Assembly (NCBI GenBank): GCA_036362985.1
Contig: JAYGXS010000008.1
Location: 24,611,243-24,675,242, forward strand
Source: Ligula intestinalis
Lineage: Eukaryota; Platyhelminthes; Cestoda; Diphyllobothriidea; Diphyllobothriidae
Length of the DNA stretch: 64,000 nt
Direction of reading: 5' to 3'
Within the stretch, counting starts at the first letter, position 1. Every line of letters begins with the position of its first letter. The translations under genes were made by a program, and so were the position numbers. The notes under the pieces were generated by a model. The model saw nothing but the letters and a program-made list of their open reading frames with translations, had not been told where the DNA came from and did not search any database. Below are positions 54,601-63,775 of the stretch, in pieces.

Positions 54601-56560
54601 TTCGGAAAACCCGCACAACCCCGTACCACCCAGAAGGTAATGGTCTGGTCGAACGGACGAACCGTACCATAGATAACCTTCTGTTTGCGTTCTCTAAAGA
54701 CGGCCACGAACACGACTGGGATCTGCATCTACCCCTTTGTATGCTCGCCTACCGCGGGTCCGTTCACGCCTCTACAGGGTTTACCCCACACTACATGTGG
54801 ACAGGTCGTGAGATCCGGCTTCCGGTCGACCTCCGTTTTCCACTTCCTTCCCCGGATCCTACTACGCCTAATAGCTACGCCCGCCAGCTCCAAGAACTTA
54901 TCCGCTGCGCTCACAATGCTGCATACAACACGCTAGGGGCATCAGCAACCCACCAAAAAGACCATTTCGACACTCGCATATCAGGCACACCATACCGAAC
55001 CGGCGACCTGGTGATGTATTATAACCGAAATCATCCTCGCGGAACCTCCGCTAAATTCCACCACCCCTGGCGAGGACCCTTCAACGTACTCGACACCTTT
55101 TCCTTTACAACCCTACTTCTCCGCGACGCCATCGACCCCACCCTCCCCTCGTTTACGGCTCACTTCGACAAACTCAAGCCGTACCGTGGCCAGCTTCCCA
55201 TATGTACACCAGACACCCTCACGATCGTCCCACCCGACCAGGTCTCCCCAGTCGCCTTAAGGGTCACATTTTCATCACCCTTTATCATCACAAGCACTGA
55301 GGACAGTGCTATACCTTCAAAGGGAGGCTATGTAATGACCCAAACCGAACCTCCCTGGTTTTACTAGATTCCCTTAATGTCACCTGCCTTTCTCTCGTGT
55401 TACCAGGACGCTGATTGGAGGACACGACCGTCGCACGCCGCCGTTTTCCGACTCCGCTAAGTCCCATCCTCGTCGACTTTTCTAGACTCTATTTCGTACT
55501 CCCCTTCATTAAAACATTATCCTACACTCGCTCCCTTGCTTACACCCTCGATCACCTGTATTCCTGAATAAACATTACTTCCCTATTATCACTTATGTTC
55601 TTCGGATATGAGCCGACAATCTAGTTCTAGTGCGTCTGTTTGTGATGATTAAGAACCCCAAATAGGAGAGGAGTTCGAAGACAAGAAGTCCGTCGAACAG
55701 AAACCGCCGATACCGAATCCGTTAACGTGCGACCAGTGTACCCTACCAGCCTCGGACGCTACACATTGCATGCCTTTTATGCAAGCATCAATTGGTGCGT
55801 ACCAGCAACTTTAAAGACTCTAGTAAGTGTTATCAGGGGTTAATAAACCTAAATGCATAACCATATGGTGCACGATTTAATGCATTTGGAGTCACTAAAA
55901 AATAGGATGAATAATTGTTCATTCTAAGGTTAGGCTTATACAAGCCTACAGGCATATATGCATTCCCAAGAATGAGTTTGACTAGCTGATGACATCTAAC
56001 AAGCCAGAAATGGTCATTTTGGTCTCCCTTTGCTTTGTCGTATACATTTCATTCTTGGAAATACATAAAAATTTATGTATTCCCGAGAAAGAAATGTATC
56101 CTTAAGGACTCAAAAGAAACTGCTCACTGCAAATTACGAAGAGAGGCTTTATGTTGTAGCAGATGGACGTTTAAAGTACTCATCAGAGTAAATACCTGGA
56201 TAAAAAGTCAGGTGTGATAAGAGTATCACTAACTTTTAAAAAGTATGAGAGCAGCCAAAAAACCAAGACATTTGAAACGCTACCACAGAAAAAATCACAA
56301 AACCCAAGGCCACTCATTTATACCTACTAAAATAATTAAAAAGTTAACAAAAGTGCGAATAGGAATATAAATATTGATAAAAAGCCTGCTGCCAAAGGTA
56401 CCAAAAATTAAGTTCGAAAGATGTTACACCAGAGATGCCAGCTTCTGTGTTGCTGCAAAAATGACAAAACTGGCCGAAAGGCTAATTGAGATAACCGGCA
56501 TTCCGAAAACATCACTAGCCGCACCACCTCCGCCAATTCGTCCCTTATCTTCTCCCTCAT
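48641..56560 (-). CDS. Unidentified seven-exon gene (241 codons) hosting a Gypsy element
   Basis: Exons, in order: 56560-56430, 50367-50310, 50067-49979, 49688-49625, 49441-49271, 48920-48744 and 48676-48641 (726 nt with stop). Phases between all six junctions agree. The product opens MREKIRDELAEVVRLVMFSE, has a basic stretch (RKRPTRRKRQR, residues 46-56) that could be a nuclear signal, a hydrophobic Cys-containing run IFLIICDCCWYV, a serine-rich middle and a charged end SYRRSDDTKKD. I recognise no family. The exon at 56562 is preceded by an AG, so further 5' exons may exist. The 6.1 kb intron between exons 1 and 2 contains the Gypsy element in the opposite orientation. Confidence 0.5.
48744..48920 (-). 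CDS. Seven-exon gene, exon 6
   Basis: Acceptor TGCCGTAG, donor GTTAAC. 59 codons including PDVLPLVSLVHVSISAPKYF and TLWVPREDSV. Confidence 0.55.
49271..49441 (-). CDS. Seven-exon gene, exon 5
   Basis: Acceptor TCTGTGACTAG, donor GTAAGG. 57 codons, LDLMQFSDPSSSCLISVQSM to RVRQMGTQ. The best-bounded exon of the model. Confidence 0.6.
49625..49688 (-). CDS. Seven-exon gene, exon 4
   Basis: Acceptor TGTCATTTCAG, donor GTATTG. Reads AHIWYVPVELEVFYSGRAGR. Phase 2 in, 0 out. Confidence 0.45.
49979..50067 (-). CDS. Seven-exon gene, exon 3
   Basis: Acceptor CATCACAG, donor GTAGAC. Reads IFLIICDCCWYVARLPPECA and onward. Phase 0 in, 2 out. Confidence 0.45.
50310..50367 (-). CDS. Seven-exon gene, exon 2 (basic stretch)
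   Basis: Acceptor AACTTCGTTAG, donor GTTAGT. In the chosen phase it reads WRKRPTRRKRQRLTAFARK. Another phase is also open (LEEASYPSKTPEVDRICQK) but does not fit the neighbouring exons. Confidence 0.45.
50547..50736 (+). other. Unassigned open frame abutting the Gypsy insertion
   Basis: A plus-strand frame (MFDIFADPQLHNFLEDKSLV and onward, 63 codons) runs into the LTR. It looks peptide-like but lies antisense inside the intron of the seven-exon gene and matches no family I know. It may be part of an older repeat cut by the insertion. Confidence 0.25.
50737..51169 (+). repeat. Gypsy 5' LTR
   Basis: 433 bp, TG...CA bounded. AATAAA at 50972-50977 is likely the poly-A signal. A TGG at 51171-51173, one base after the LTR, is the expected start of the primer-binding site, although I cannot assign the tRNA. 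Confidence 0.95.
51448..52677 (+). pseudogene. gag: Gypsy gag-protease
   Basis: A 409-codon frame. The capsid-like part holds FSLELKRFARLAFPDVPKTA and an LAALSTCRQFDD helix. A Cys/His knuckle (CPYCAAFGNQARHCGHNAYC, near residue 150) is not the common CCHC type. The protease has FDALIDTGANVSLITPA with the catalytic DTG. The frame breaks at a run of nine C (52612-52620). In the next frame the sequence continues as VDKLLDDPLANSIIKLSLSP into RT, so gag and pol were one frame. Capsid assembly and maturation roles are inferred from the family. Confidence 0.9.
52622..54325 (+). pseudogene. pol: Gypsy reverse transcriptase and RNase H
   Basis: The frame runs from the poly-C shift; its first Met is at 52709. 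RT motifs: KKDGFLRLCIDYRHLN, LDLKSGYWQVEL (first Asp), LPFGLCNAAATFQR, and an intact YLDDI, so the palm residues are complete. RNase H follows with ILDTGTSGFAIGAVL and LHTDHRTLKWL. The integrase zinc domain begins (HSELGYCGQHRTEP, then CQGCAIY). The frame ends at 54349 after a second shift near 54315. Confidence 0.9.
54315..55367 (+). pseudogene. Gypsy integrase core
   Basis: From about IQPMTTGFPGERFGLDIIGP the integrase catalytic core is read: first Asp in GLDIIGP, then LHSNCGSNFESQL, where the second catalytic acid of HSD is Asn, then HPEGNGLVERTNRT with the final Glu. The D-to-N change should abolish strand transfer. The C-terminal region keeps GDLVMYYNR and WRGPFNVLD, a GPF/Y-type end. 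Confidence 0.9.
55319..55327 (+). promoter_or_regulatory. Polypurine tract
   Basis: AAAGGGAGG three bases before the 3' LTR, the usual place for the plus-strand primer. Confidence 0.75.
55331..55763 (+). repeat. Gypsy 3' LTR
   Basis: Same length as the 5' LTR, with about 27 substitutions and no net indels. Followed by the CATT duplication. Confidence 0.95.
55940..56060 (+). mobile_element. SINE B copy with hammerhead core
   Basis: Body GAATGAGTTTGACTAG, ribozyme motif, then TCTCCCTTTGCTTTGTCG tail. No readable tRNA head. Flanked by short inverted CATTCCCAAGAATG / CATTTCATTCTTGG sequence. Confidence 0.65.
55980..56024 (+). ncRNA. Hammerhead ribozyme motif (third copy)
   Basis: Stem I GACTAG (55980-55985) pairs with TTGGTC (56019-56024) using two G-U pairs. 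Core CTGATGA at 55986-55992, GAAA at 56007-56010, stem III ATGGTCAT, cleavage triplet ATT (56016-56018). Stem II (CATC/GCCA) is poor. Core bases are all present. Confidence 0.55.
56430..56560 (-). CDS. Seven-exon gene, first recognised exon
   Basis: Encodes residues 1-43, with LSQLAFRPVLSFLQQHRSWH. The donor is GTGTAA. Methionine in an AAATGA context; the upstream TCCTCCAG could be an acceptor rather than 5' UTR. Confidence 0.5.
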
Positions 56561-56590
56561 TTCTGGAGGACTGAATAAACACAGCCTTCA

Positions 56591-56614
56591 GGTGGTGGTG
56601 GTGGTGGTGGTGGT
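56591..56614 (+). repeat. (GGT)n microsatellite
   Basis: Eight GGT/GTG units followed by looser GGT/GAT repeats to 56670, just upstream of the first exon of the minus-strand gene. Confidence 0.85.
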
Positions 56615-56841
56615 CATGGTAATGGTGATTATGATCTTGTTGTTGTTGATTATAATGATGACGACGATGAACAGCACGATGGGCACAATGAGCACCCACT
56701 GTTTCTCATCCCTGGTGGTTGCTCCTTTGTGAAGTGGGACGATTTAACCTAAGTGAACTAACGTCACATGCTCTGATAAGCATGACGCTTATATATTTCT
56801 CATATAGGCTATAGTTAATCGTTTTCTACATAAAAAAGACG

Positions 56842-58476
56842 ATGGTTGACGAAAATTTTCGATGGCGTTACAGCTTACCAAACCAGGAGGAATTTAAAAA
56901 GCTAGACTTAGTTCCCTTGTCTTACAGGCATTTACGGTGAAGCTCTCAATGTTCCGGATAATCCGGATCGTCGGTTTCTCCTTGAGACCGTTGCGTTTCC
57001 CTAAGTTTCCCAATACAACCTACTTGCATGGCTTTACTAACAAATTCACAAGCGAACTCGCTCAATTGGACCTGAGAATCTTTCTTGAGCGAACGAGGGC
57101 ATCGACCTTGGAACTCGCTACGAAACGAGACCGTTGTCCTCGATACAATTGCTGATTTAAAAAAGATTTGATGGCATTATAATTTTTAGAAAGGCCACTT
57201 CCACAACATTTTTTCCTTAAAGCCAGCCTTGGAACACTTCTCCTGTCTCTAGAGTTTTTGTTCGGACTGGTTTCATTGCTTTTTTCCCTGGGATAATGAA
57301 CGGACCTATGCCAGTTTTCTGAACTGGCTTTCACTCTTTATGCTCCCAGCTTCTTGCCTGTGAACACTGTACTAGGACAATCTGCTCCTTTGTATTAATT
57401 TGTATTAGCTATCACTGTATATTTTTTTGTACCTGGGCACCGCAGTAGAACCTGCTCTCAGCTGACTAGTCCTTCCTAGGACGAATCATTGATTCGCTAA
57501 GGCTGTCTTGTCACAAGGCAGTTTCTTGACTCGTTCGGTTGCGCTACATATTAGTCGGCAGAGGAATCCTAGAGACCATGAAAACTATAAGAACACGCAA
57601 GGAAAGCCTATTAAGCAATTATACTATAGAAACAACTTCTATCGCCATAAGGCCGTCGCATTATGTACTTCAACCACCAATAGGGTTGTTGAGGTTATTC
57701 TTGCCTTAAACCCCCCAAAATATACATATCAGTATGCGGATCCCATCGAACTTATAGATAATACAAAAAATACATAAGGTTTATATCGTTCAGTATCAAT
57801 ATACCGTAAGCCTTTACGTTTTAGCGGAGACATTTTTGCTGACCTATCTTTCTGAAGGTGGTGATGGGGAAAGGCACATTGAAGTCTTCGCATTTGTTCA
57901 GCCTTAGGTTTTTTCAGTGCTTTCTTCTAAGAGAACCATATTTTCCAACAAAGTGTCCATATTTATTTTGAAAAGCCCAATTGCTGGTGGATGTGACTTA
58001 GTCCCTACTATATTTCTCAGTTATCTTATATGGCCTCTTTATAGAACACCGATGTACACATGCCCATTGCGCTATCATGGCAATCAGTTCGTTATAACCG
58101 AGCCCTCCGGGCGTCTGAAATATTAATAAAAATCATTTTTTTCATTTTATTATATAGGAAAATCGACGTGGCCATTTGCAACGTAAGATCTTAATAATAT
58201 GACTAAAGCGCAATTTACAGAGGTACCATATAAATTTACAAAGTCTTTTGGATATTTAAGAGTATGACAAATAAATTTACGCACCTATCACACAGTTGGC
58301 AGGAGAGCATGCAGATCCTTGTAGAATTTGTTTTTCACATCGTCAGAGCTGGTAATTGGGAAGGCATATACGTTAGCGAATTTGTTTACCTAATGAGGCA
58401 GGCTTATATCCAGCAGGCCCAACACGGTTTCGTTCCAGAAGAGAAACGCGACATGAGGTCACATCACTCTGTATAA
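56842..58476 (+). CDS. Possible small two-exon gene, divergent to the seven-exon gene
   Basis: Exon 56842-56936 reads MVDENFRWRYSLPNQEEFKK, then LDLVPLSYRHL, with a GTGAAG donor in phase 2. Exon 58296-58476 has acceptor CTATCACACAG, phase 2 in, and reads WQESMQILVEFVFHIVRAGN, later RDMRSHHSV and stop. Together 91 residues. The start lies 281 bases from the opposing first exon, so a shared promoter is possible. The product is unknown. The other frame at 56929-57002 (NVPDNPDRRFLLETV) is also peptide-like and confuses the picture. Confidence 0.35.
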
Positions 58477-60500
58477 CTGGCGCCAAATTTGCCTAAGTCA
58501 GAGAATCAAGTTTAGCTGAATATGGTAATGTACACCTTGTAGCCTGCCATTCCCCAAGCGATTAGCGCTGTTCTCCATACAAATTTGCTGTTCCGTGGAT
58601 TGTTTCAACGGGAACGAACATTCTAAGCTGCTATTGCTAGTAAACACCCCATAGCATTCCGCAAAGTTCAGTGAGATTAAAGGTTATTCACAAAAAAATT
58701 TTGTTCGTTTGAAAATTTGAACCAGATTTTGCGATCAACTCGTTGCGGAAGCCTTGAAACACATGTTGAAAACACGTATTCTAGTTATATTCTCTGGGAG
58801 GAGGCAGGATCTTTCTGTCGACTGGCCAGAGCCGTTTGCAGGCAGTCCGAAAGTCAAAAGTTTAAATCCAAATGGCGGTGCTGGACTTTTAGTGTGCGTT
58901 GATGGATTGTGGAAATCTGTGTTTTCCATAACGCCGAGATTTCAATGAAGATGCGTTTCCTTACCATATTACATGACAAAATTCGTTAAGTGGCACCATA
59001 TCCAGCAGCCAGAATCGTTGAATTGTAATATCAAAGCAAATTAAATCCGAAAACTTTCTTAATTCAGGGCCGTTCTGTCGGTAGGTGTGTCTATCACAGA
59101 TCTAATTTCGATTTTCGATGTGCATAATAATGCACTTGTTTCAATTGAACAACAGAAGACATCTAAGTGACTACTTATTCGTTCGACAAAGACTTCCTTT
59201 TAAGGTGAATTTGTCAGCAGCACTGTGCACTGATATTCTAGTTTTTATTTCATCCGCGAACATGGCATATGCATATTTAAATATATTTTCACAATTATTG
59301 ATAAACAAGAGCAGTTATTTAAGAAAAATGGCAGCATTTTCCGAACTCCACTCTCGACGAATCTATGCTTTGATTGGTGTTGCTCTACGGTGGTAACTTT
59401 GAAATGTCAAACGAGCAACACTTAGATCCATGGAAGAGGGTGTTATCTAATGCCCAATAATTTTAATTTTTTTAAAGACGCTATTTTGGGACATTATCGA
59501 AGACCTTCCTTAACTCAGTAAAGTTTTTGTGACTAGCTCGCGTCCCAAGGGCCCATCGATGCGGTTTTCGACGTCTGCGAACAGCTAACCACAAATAGCA
59601 CCTAGCTGATCCTCCCCTAGGCGAAGAAAAGAATGCTTGCAGGCTATCCCCATGCAAGCTAGCTGTCGGCAAAAAAATCTTCAAGGCTAACCCAGCCAAT
59701 GAACGCTTTCTCCCGCTGTCTTCTGGCCTGACTGCAATCAAACCAGCACGTTGACTCGGCCGGCTGTTCTGGCTAGTCGCATGCTATCCAAGTCAAATTT
59801 CCCTCCATTTATTTTCTGCTCCTCTGCACGCACAGTATACTCTCACCTCTACTGAATTCTCCTGGACTACGTTACCATGGTCTGTAGATCGCAGTTGCTA
59901 GGGCTTAACTCATTTAAACCCTGCGATAAATTGGCATGCGCAGCTTGTCTCTCGTCGTATAATACGCGTTGTTAAATAGAATCTTCCCTCTGAAAGCCCA
60001 TTTTATGGATTGGACGAGCCGTTACTGATTTAAATTAAATTTAAAACTAATTATATGATCATAGTTTTCAGTAATTTTTAGCAGATTGATTTCAGTCAGT
60101 CGGGTCTTATTCGCAAATGAACAACTGAAAGTTCTTTGTCGAAGAAATGTAGGCATTAATTTAATGCGCTATGTAAGTTTAAAACACGAATGTTGCCGTT
60201 GTATAAATTCCACGTTAAGAGCTTTTCCTTTCTAATATTTTAAACAGTCGTGTTAGCTGACGTGATACCTGTCACACATAAGGTTCTTTAAGAATAGTAT
60301 ATTTCCTGCAATCACGTAAGCTTAACAACGGTGAAATGAGTTCTTGCCAGTTTTTTGTCTTCTTTTGACTCGTTGTTATTTATAAAAACTTAAGAAACGA
60401 TCAAGATGCCTGCTCAAAACTCGACATTTTATTCAACAGGTTTGTTTGAACCTTTCAAAATACACTTCCGATACAGTTACAGCGTCTGTGCATTACAAAA
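57003..60500. other. No further gene recognised
   Basis: Apart from the possible exon at 58296, I find no exon. The 58754-58948 and 59118-59396 frames have no domain. 59500-59960 is GC-richer and may be an old repeat. Confidence 0.35.
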
Positions 60501-60567
60501 ATGGCAAAAATATTTGCAGCGAAGTATTTATCAGCTTTATCAGAGCAACTTTCCAAGGAAACATGGT
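60501..60567 (+). CDS. EFCAB1: Calaxin exon 1
   Basis: [20 protein letters not shown], phase 1 out at GTAATT. Confidence 0.75.
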
Positions 60568-62330
60568 GTAATTAATGAAGCATGCTAACTTCTTGGTAGT
60601 TACTAGGTCCGAATGTGAAATGCTTCTTAAAATATTTACTGAAATAAATAATAACTCAATAACGGAAAAATTAGACAGAAACCGATTCCGTGCACTCCTT
60701 CATAAAACTTTCAACATGACAGATGACATTATTCTTGATAGGAGTTAAGCACAAAATTCGTTCATTTTTTAGTTTTTAGAGCGTTTAATAAGCGTCTCGA
60801 TGGCTTAATGACACAAGAAGAATGGGTCAGAGGCCTATCAATTTTCCTTCGAGGGACATTGGCTGAAAGGGCTGCCTGTAAAACTTCCGATTATTGGAAT
60901 TAGTTCTCTTTAGTTTGTTTTACAATTTATGATATAAATTCTGATGGGCAGTTATCAAGAGAAGAAATGTTTCAGTTTCTAAAACAGAGTTTGCCCACGG
61001 TGAGTATTTTGCAAAAATTCTTTTGTCAAATAATTTTGTCCAAATTTGCCAAATCATGAACTTCATGCTAATAAATTTAAGACAAGCGATTAACTTTAAT
61101 AATTCAGCATGTACATGAGCAAACCTTAAATTTTTAGTTTTGATTTCATTCATGGTTTTGAACCACGTGGTTCACGCATTTGCGCATGTACTTTGAATAG
61201 CAAGTACTGTAAATATGCCATGAGACAGTTCGTGGTATGTCGACTGTAAAACAATTCGAGATAAACTTAGAGAAAAAAAATATCATTAGGTAAATGTACG
61301 ATAAGAATTCTGTAAAAATATGATTATAAAAAATTTTCAAGCCTGATATTTTATTCAAATGGTGTTCATACATGTAGGAATTACTCTGAGTTTAATATTT
61401 ACTCTTATTTTGTTTTTTAAAAGTTGAACACCGAAGATGATTCTGACGAAGGTGTGCGCGACTTAGTAGAAATCACTTTTAAACGTCTGGTGAGTTTTAA
61501 AGTTTGAGGAACGTGTCTTATAATTTATCTTTAGTTGATAAAGCAAATATTATGTTTTGCGATTATTTGCGATCACATACGACGTATCTACCTTTAACAG
61601 TGTTCTTTGTTGTACCATTTTGTTTTTATTACTTCAAACCTTCTTTGGCTAATATTTGCAACAAACCCGAACATCATTTAGCTTCAATTAATAAAGTATG
61701 TGACATCTATGAATAAATAGCATGGTTATCTATTTTCCAGATAAAATGCCAACGAGTGTTGTTTCCGTTTTTTTTGCTGTAAACCAGAAGTTCCTCTCAA
61801 TACTACGTTTTTATCTTTCCTAAGGACTTTGACCATGATGGACGGGTATCCTTGAATGATTTTCTGCATGCTGTTGATGAGGACCCACTTCTACTTGGCA
61901 TTCTAGGACCTTGCTTTCCAGATGAAAAAGTGAGTAAATATATTTGAAGGAAGGATAATCATCTTAACAATAATTCCGCTCAATTGAGGAAATTTAATGC
62001 AATAAAAACTTCAGTCATATTTCTTACGTGCCTAACATCTGACAGAATGATCACTCCCGCACAAGTTCTATTCAGAATGAAAAGTCTCAAGTCTTCATTC
62101 TGTGTTTGTTCCTTCTTAACAGTAGAAACGGCAGGAAGCGGACATGAGTTACCGCATGCAACCTCTTCCATGGACTTGTATTTCTCTGCTAGATGATTAA
62201 TTATGCATTTTTTCAATATATTTAGGTAACTGCGACTTTTTTGTCGACATTCCAAGAAGTCAATTTACCATACACCGTCTACTTTGTACGGCCCTCGTGG
62301 ATGCACAAGGATGAAACACCAGCAAAATGA
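60501..62330 (+). CDS. EFCAB1: Calaxin / EFCAB1 orthologue (outer dynein arm calcium sensor)
   Basis: Seven exons: 60501-60567, 60600-60743, 60773-60877, 60914-60999, 61424-61489, 61825-61929 and 62226-62330 (678 nt, 225 residues; animal calaxins are about 210). The match runs the length of the protein: [57 protein letters not shown] and LGPCFPDEK are all calaxin-like. Three EF-hands: the first loop (residues 76-87) is degenerate, the second (112-123, [12 protein letters not shown]) and third (157-168, [12 protein letters not shown]) look able to bind calcium. Calaxin binds axonemal outer-arm dynein and its docking complex and tunes beating with calcium, so it belongs to cilia and sperm. Introns 1-3 are only 32, 29 and 36 bp. 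Start chosen at the ATG whose frame continues. Confidence 0.93.
60600..60743 (+). CDS. EFCAB1: Calaxin exon 2
   Basis: Reads [16 protein letters not shown] and then the LDRNRF...MTDDIILDR block. Phase 1 in and out. Confidence 0.88.
60773..60877 (+). CDS. EFCAB1: Calaxin exon 3 (EF-hand 1)
   Basis: [20 protein letters not shown] to LAERAA; the loop lacks the usual Asp at its first and third positions. Confidence 0.92.
60914..60999 (+). CDS. EFCAB1: Calaxin exon 4 (EF-hand 2)
   Basis: [20 protein letters not shown] to SLPT. Follows a 36 bp intron; without that splice an in-frame TAG would end the protein. Confidence 0.93.
61424..61489 (+). CDS. EFCAB1: Calaxin exon 5
   Basis: [20 protein letters not shown] to RL; phase 0 both ends. 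Confidence 0.93.
61825..61929 (+). CDS. EFCAB1: Calaxin exon 6 (EF-hand 3)
   Basis: [20 protein letters not shown] to FPDEK; phase 0 both ends. Confidence 0.93.
62226..62330 (+). CDS. EFCAB1: Calaxin exon 7
   Basis: [20 protein letters not shown] to TPAK and stop. A less conserved tail, as in other calaxins. Confidence 0.85.
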   Translation, partial: VTATFLSTFQEVNLPYTVYFVRPSWMHKDETPAK

Positions 62331-62375
62331 ACTTACATTGACAATTGAACGATATAGAATTTGATGGTTCCCAAC

Positions 62376-62381
62376 AATAAA
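62376..62381 (+). terminator. Poly-A signal of the calaxin gene
   Basis: AATAAA 46 bases after the stop codon. Confidence 0.6.
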
Positions 62382-63585
62382 TTATATCAAAAAATAACGT
62401 TTATATTGAGAGGTAATTAGCTCAAAAGCGCTAACGCCCAGTAGAACACGACGTTTTGTATGGTAAAGTATGAGTAAATCAGTAAAGTAGAAAATGGCTG
62501 TGTATAAGAGTTCGCTTTGCTTTGTCTACCCGTAAGATACAAATGCTCACCTTTAAGCAATCGTTCTCCAAACTAATCAATAAAGAATTCATTTAATTAA
62601 TGACCAGATTGGAATTGGTATTAGTTTGTCAGTTTGAAAATTTTCAAATAAAACTTTTTCTGTTATTCAGTGTCATTTTATATGCCTCTATGCATAAAAC
62701 TGTTACGACCAGCGTCTAATACTTGTTCCTAAAGCCAGAATGGGAGGGGTAGAGACGTAAATCAACCACGCTGTATTCACAAAAAATCTGCGTGTTTTTA
62801 TAGGACCCGCTCAGTGACAGAGAGCCAAGAGACTTTTCACAGACATGGACTGGGCATGTTTCAGCGTAGCAGCTCACTCACGCAAAATCTCACAGTTCAC
62901 TGAACAAATTTGAAATAAAGCAAAAATGAAGTAAATTAAGAATCTTCTTTTAAGTTTTACTTTTTAGGACTGGTTGTAGTTGAATGGAGACTCAAAACTT
63001 ATCGGAATATTTAAGAGTCTTTTGCAATCGTTAGATAAATTGAAGTTGAATCACACAATTCACGTCTTATTTATTCCGGAACTACTTGTGGCTCAAAGGG
63101 GTACACGCATAGAAATTATGAAAGTCAAGTTCCGTGTAGGATTATTACCTTTAATAAAGTCACTGGTTCAATGCTCAGAGATAGTGTTTTGCTAGCACGT
63201 TACACCAAAGAATTTTGGATCAAGCAGACTATTTCAGAATGAAATTTTGTCCATCTTACAATTTGAAAATTAAATTTGGCAAAAATACGTTTTGATAATT
63301 AATTAGCGCGCCTGGTCAACTGCACTATGCTATTCTACGATTACATGTGAATCAGGCAAATAAACTTCTTCTTCCAGCAATCATATCCTTTAATTCCTAC
63401 GGCTCGCAGGGAGAAATCGGCATAAAGAGATCATTAAGCTTGAAAAGGGGAGCGAGCAATGGAAATTGGGATGGGTGGGATACGTAAAATGATAATTACT
63501 TTCATTTATATGACTGTCATTGGGAAGTGAGGGTGATATGCAATCACCACTTGCTGTTGGCCACGGAAGTAACAGTACTTAATTA
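62382..63585. other. No gene recognised
   Basis: AT-rich; the open frame at 62980-63195 has no recognised domain. Confidence 0.35.
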
Positions 63586-63589
63586 GCAT

Positions 63590-63775
63590 CCTCTGATAAT
63601 ATAGCAGGGATTCGCTAGCCGTATAGCCGCCGTCTTCGCTAATGCTAGCACGCGTAGGCATAGAACTTTGGAGAAGTTTGCTGGTGTCTGGCAGACCACC
63701 TTAAAGGCTTTGCTAGGATCGATTCAATAATTCTTATCGACAAGGCGTGCGCAACTAGATCCCGAAATTAAAATA
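63590..63775 (-). mobile_element. PLE relic
   Basis: The minus strand reads KAFKVVCQTPANFSKVLCLR, then VLALAKTAAIRLANPCY, the same block as at 21038 and 24099. Broken on both sides. Confidence 0.6.

Larger units (their letters stand above)
50733..55767 (+). mobile_element. Ty3/Gypsy LTR retrotransposon, CsRn1-like, full length but inactive
   Basis: Two 433 bp LTRs (50737-51169, 55331-55763) begin TGTAA and end TACA. They are flanked by a 4 bp direct repeat CATT (50733-50736, 55764-55767), the target duplication. The LTRs differ at about 27 positions (about 6%), so the insertion is not recent. The order gag, protease, RT, RNase H, integrase and the CHCC-type Gag zinc motif fit the flatworm CsRn1 lineage. 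Two frameshifts and an altered integrase catalytic residue disable it. It sits in an intron, antisense to the host gene. Confidence 0.95.

Noticed and set aside
56929..57002. Terminal exon reading IYGEALNVPDNPDRRFLLET
   Set aside because: Peptide-like, but no upstream exon with fitting phase was found and it overlaps the competing 56842 exon.
57062..57334. Minus-strand 90-codon frame as a gene
   Set aside because: Basic composition but no family, no splice logic and overlap with other candidate frames.
60406..60588. 60-codon frame starting upstream of calaxin as its N-terminus
   Set aside because: It is in the wrong frame for the conserved exons; the ATG at 60501 joins correctly.
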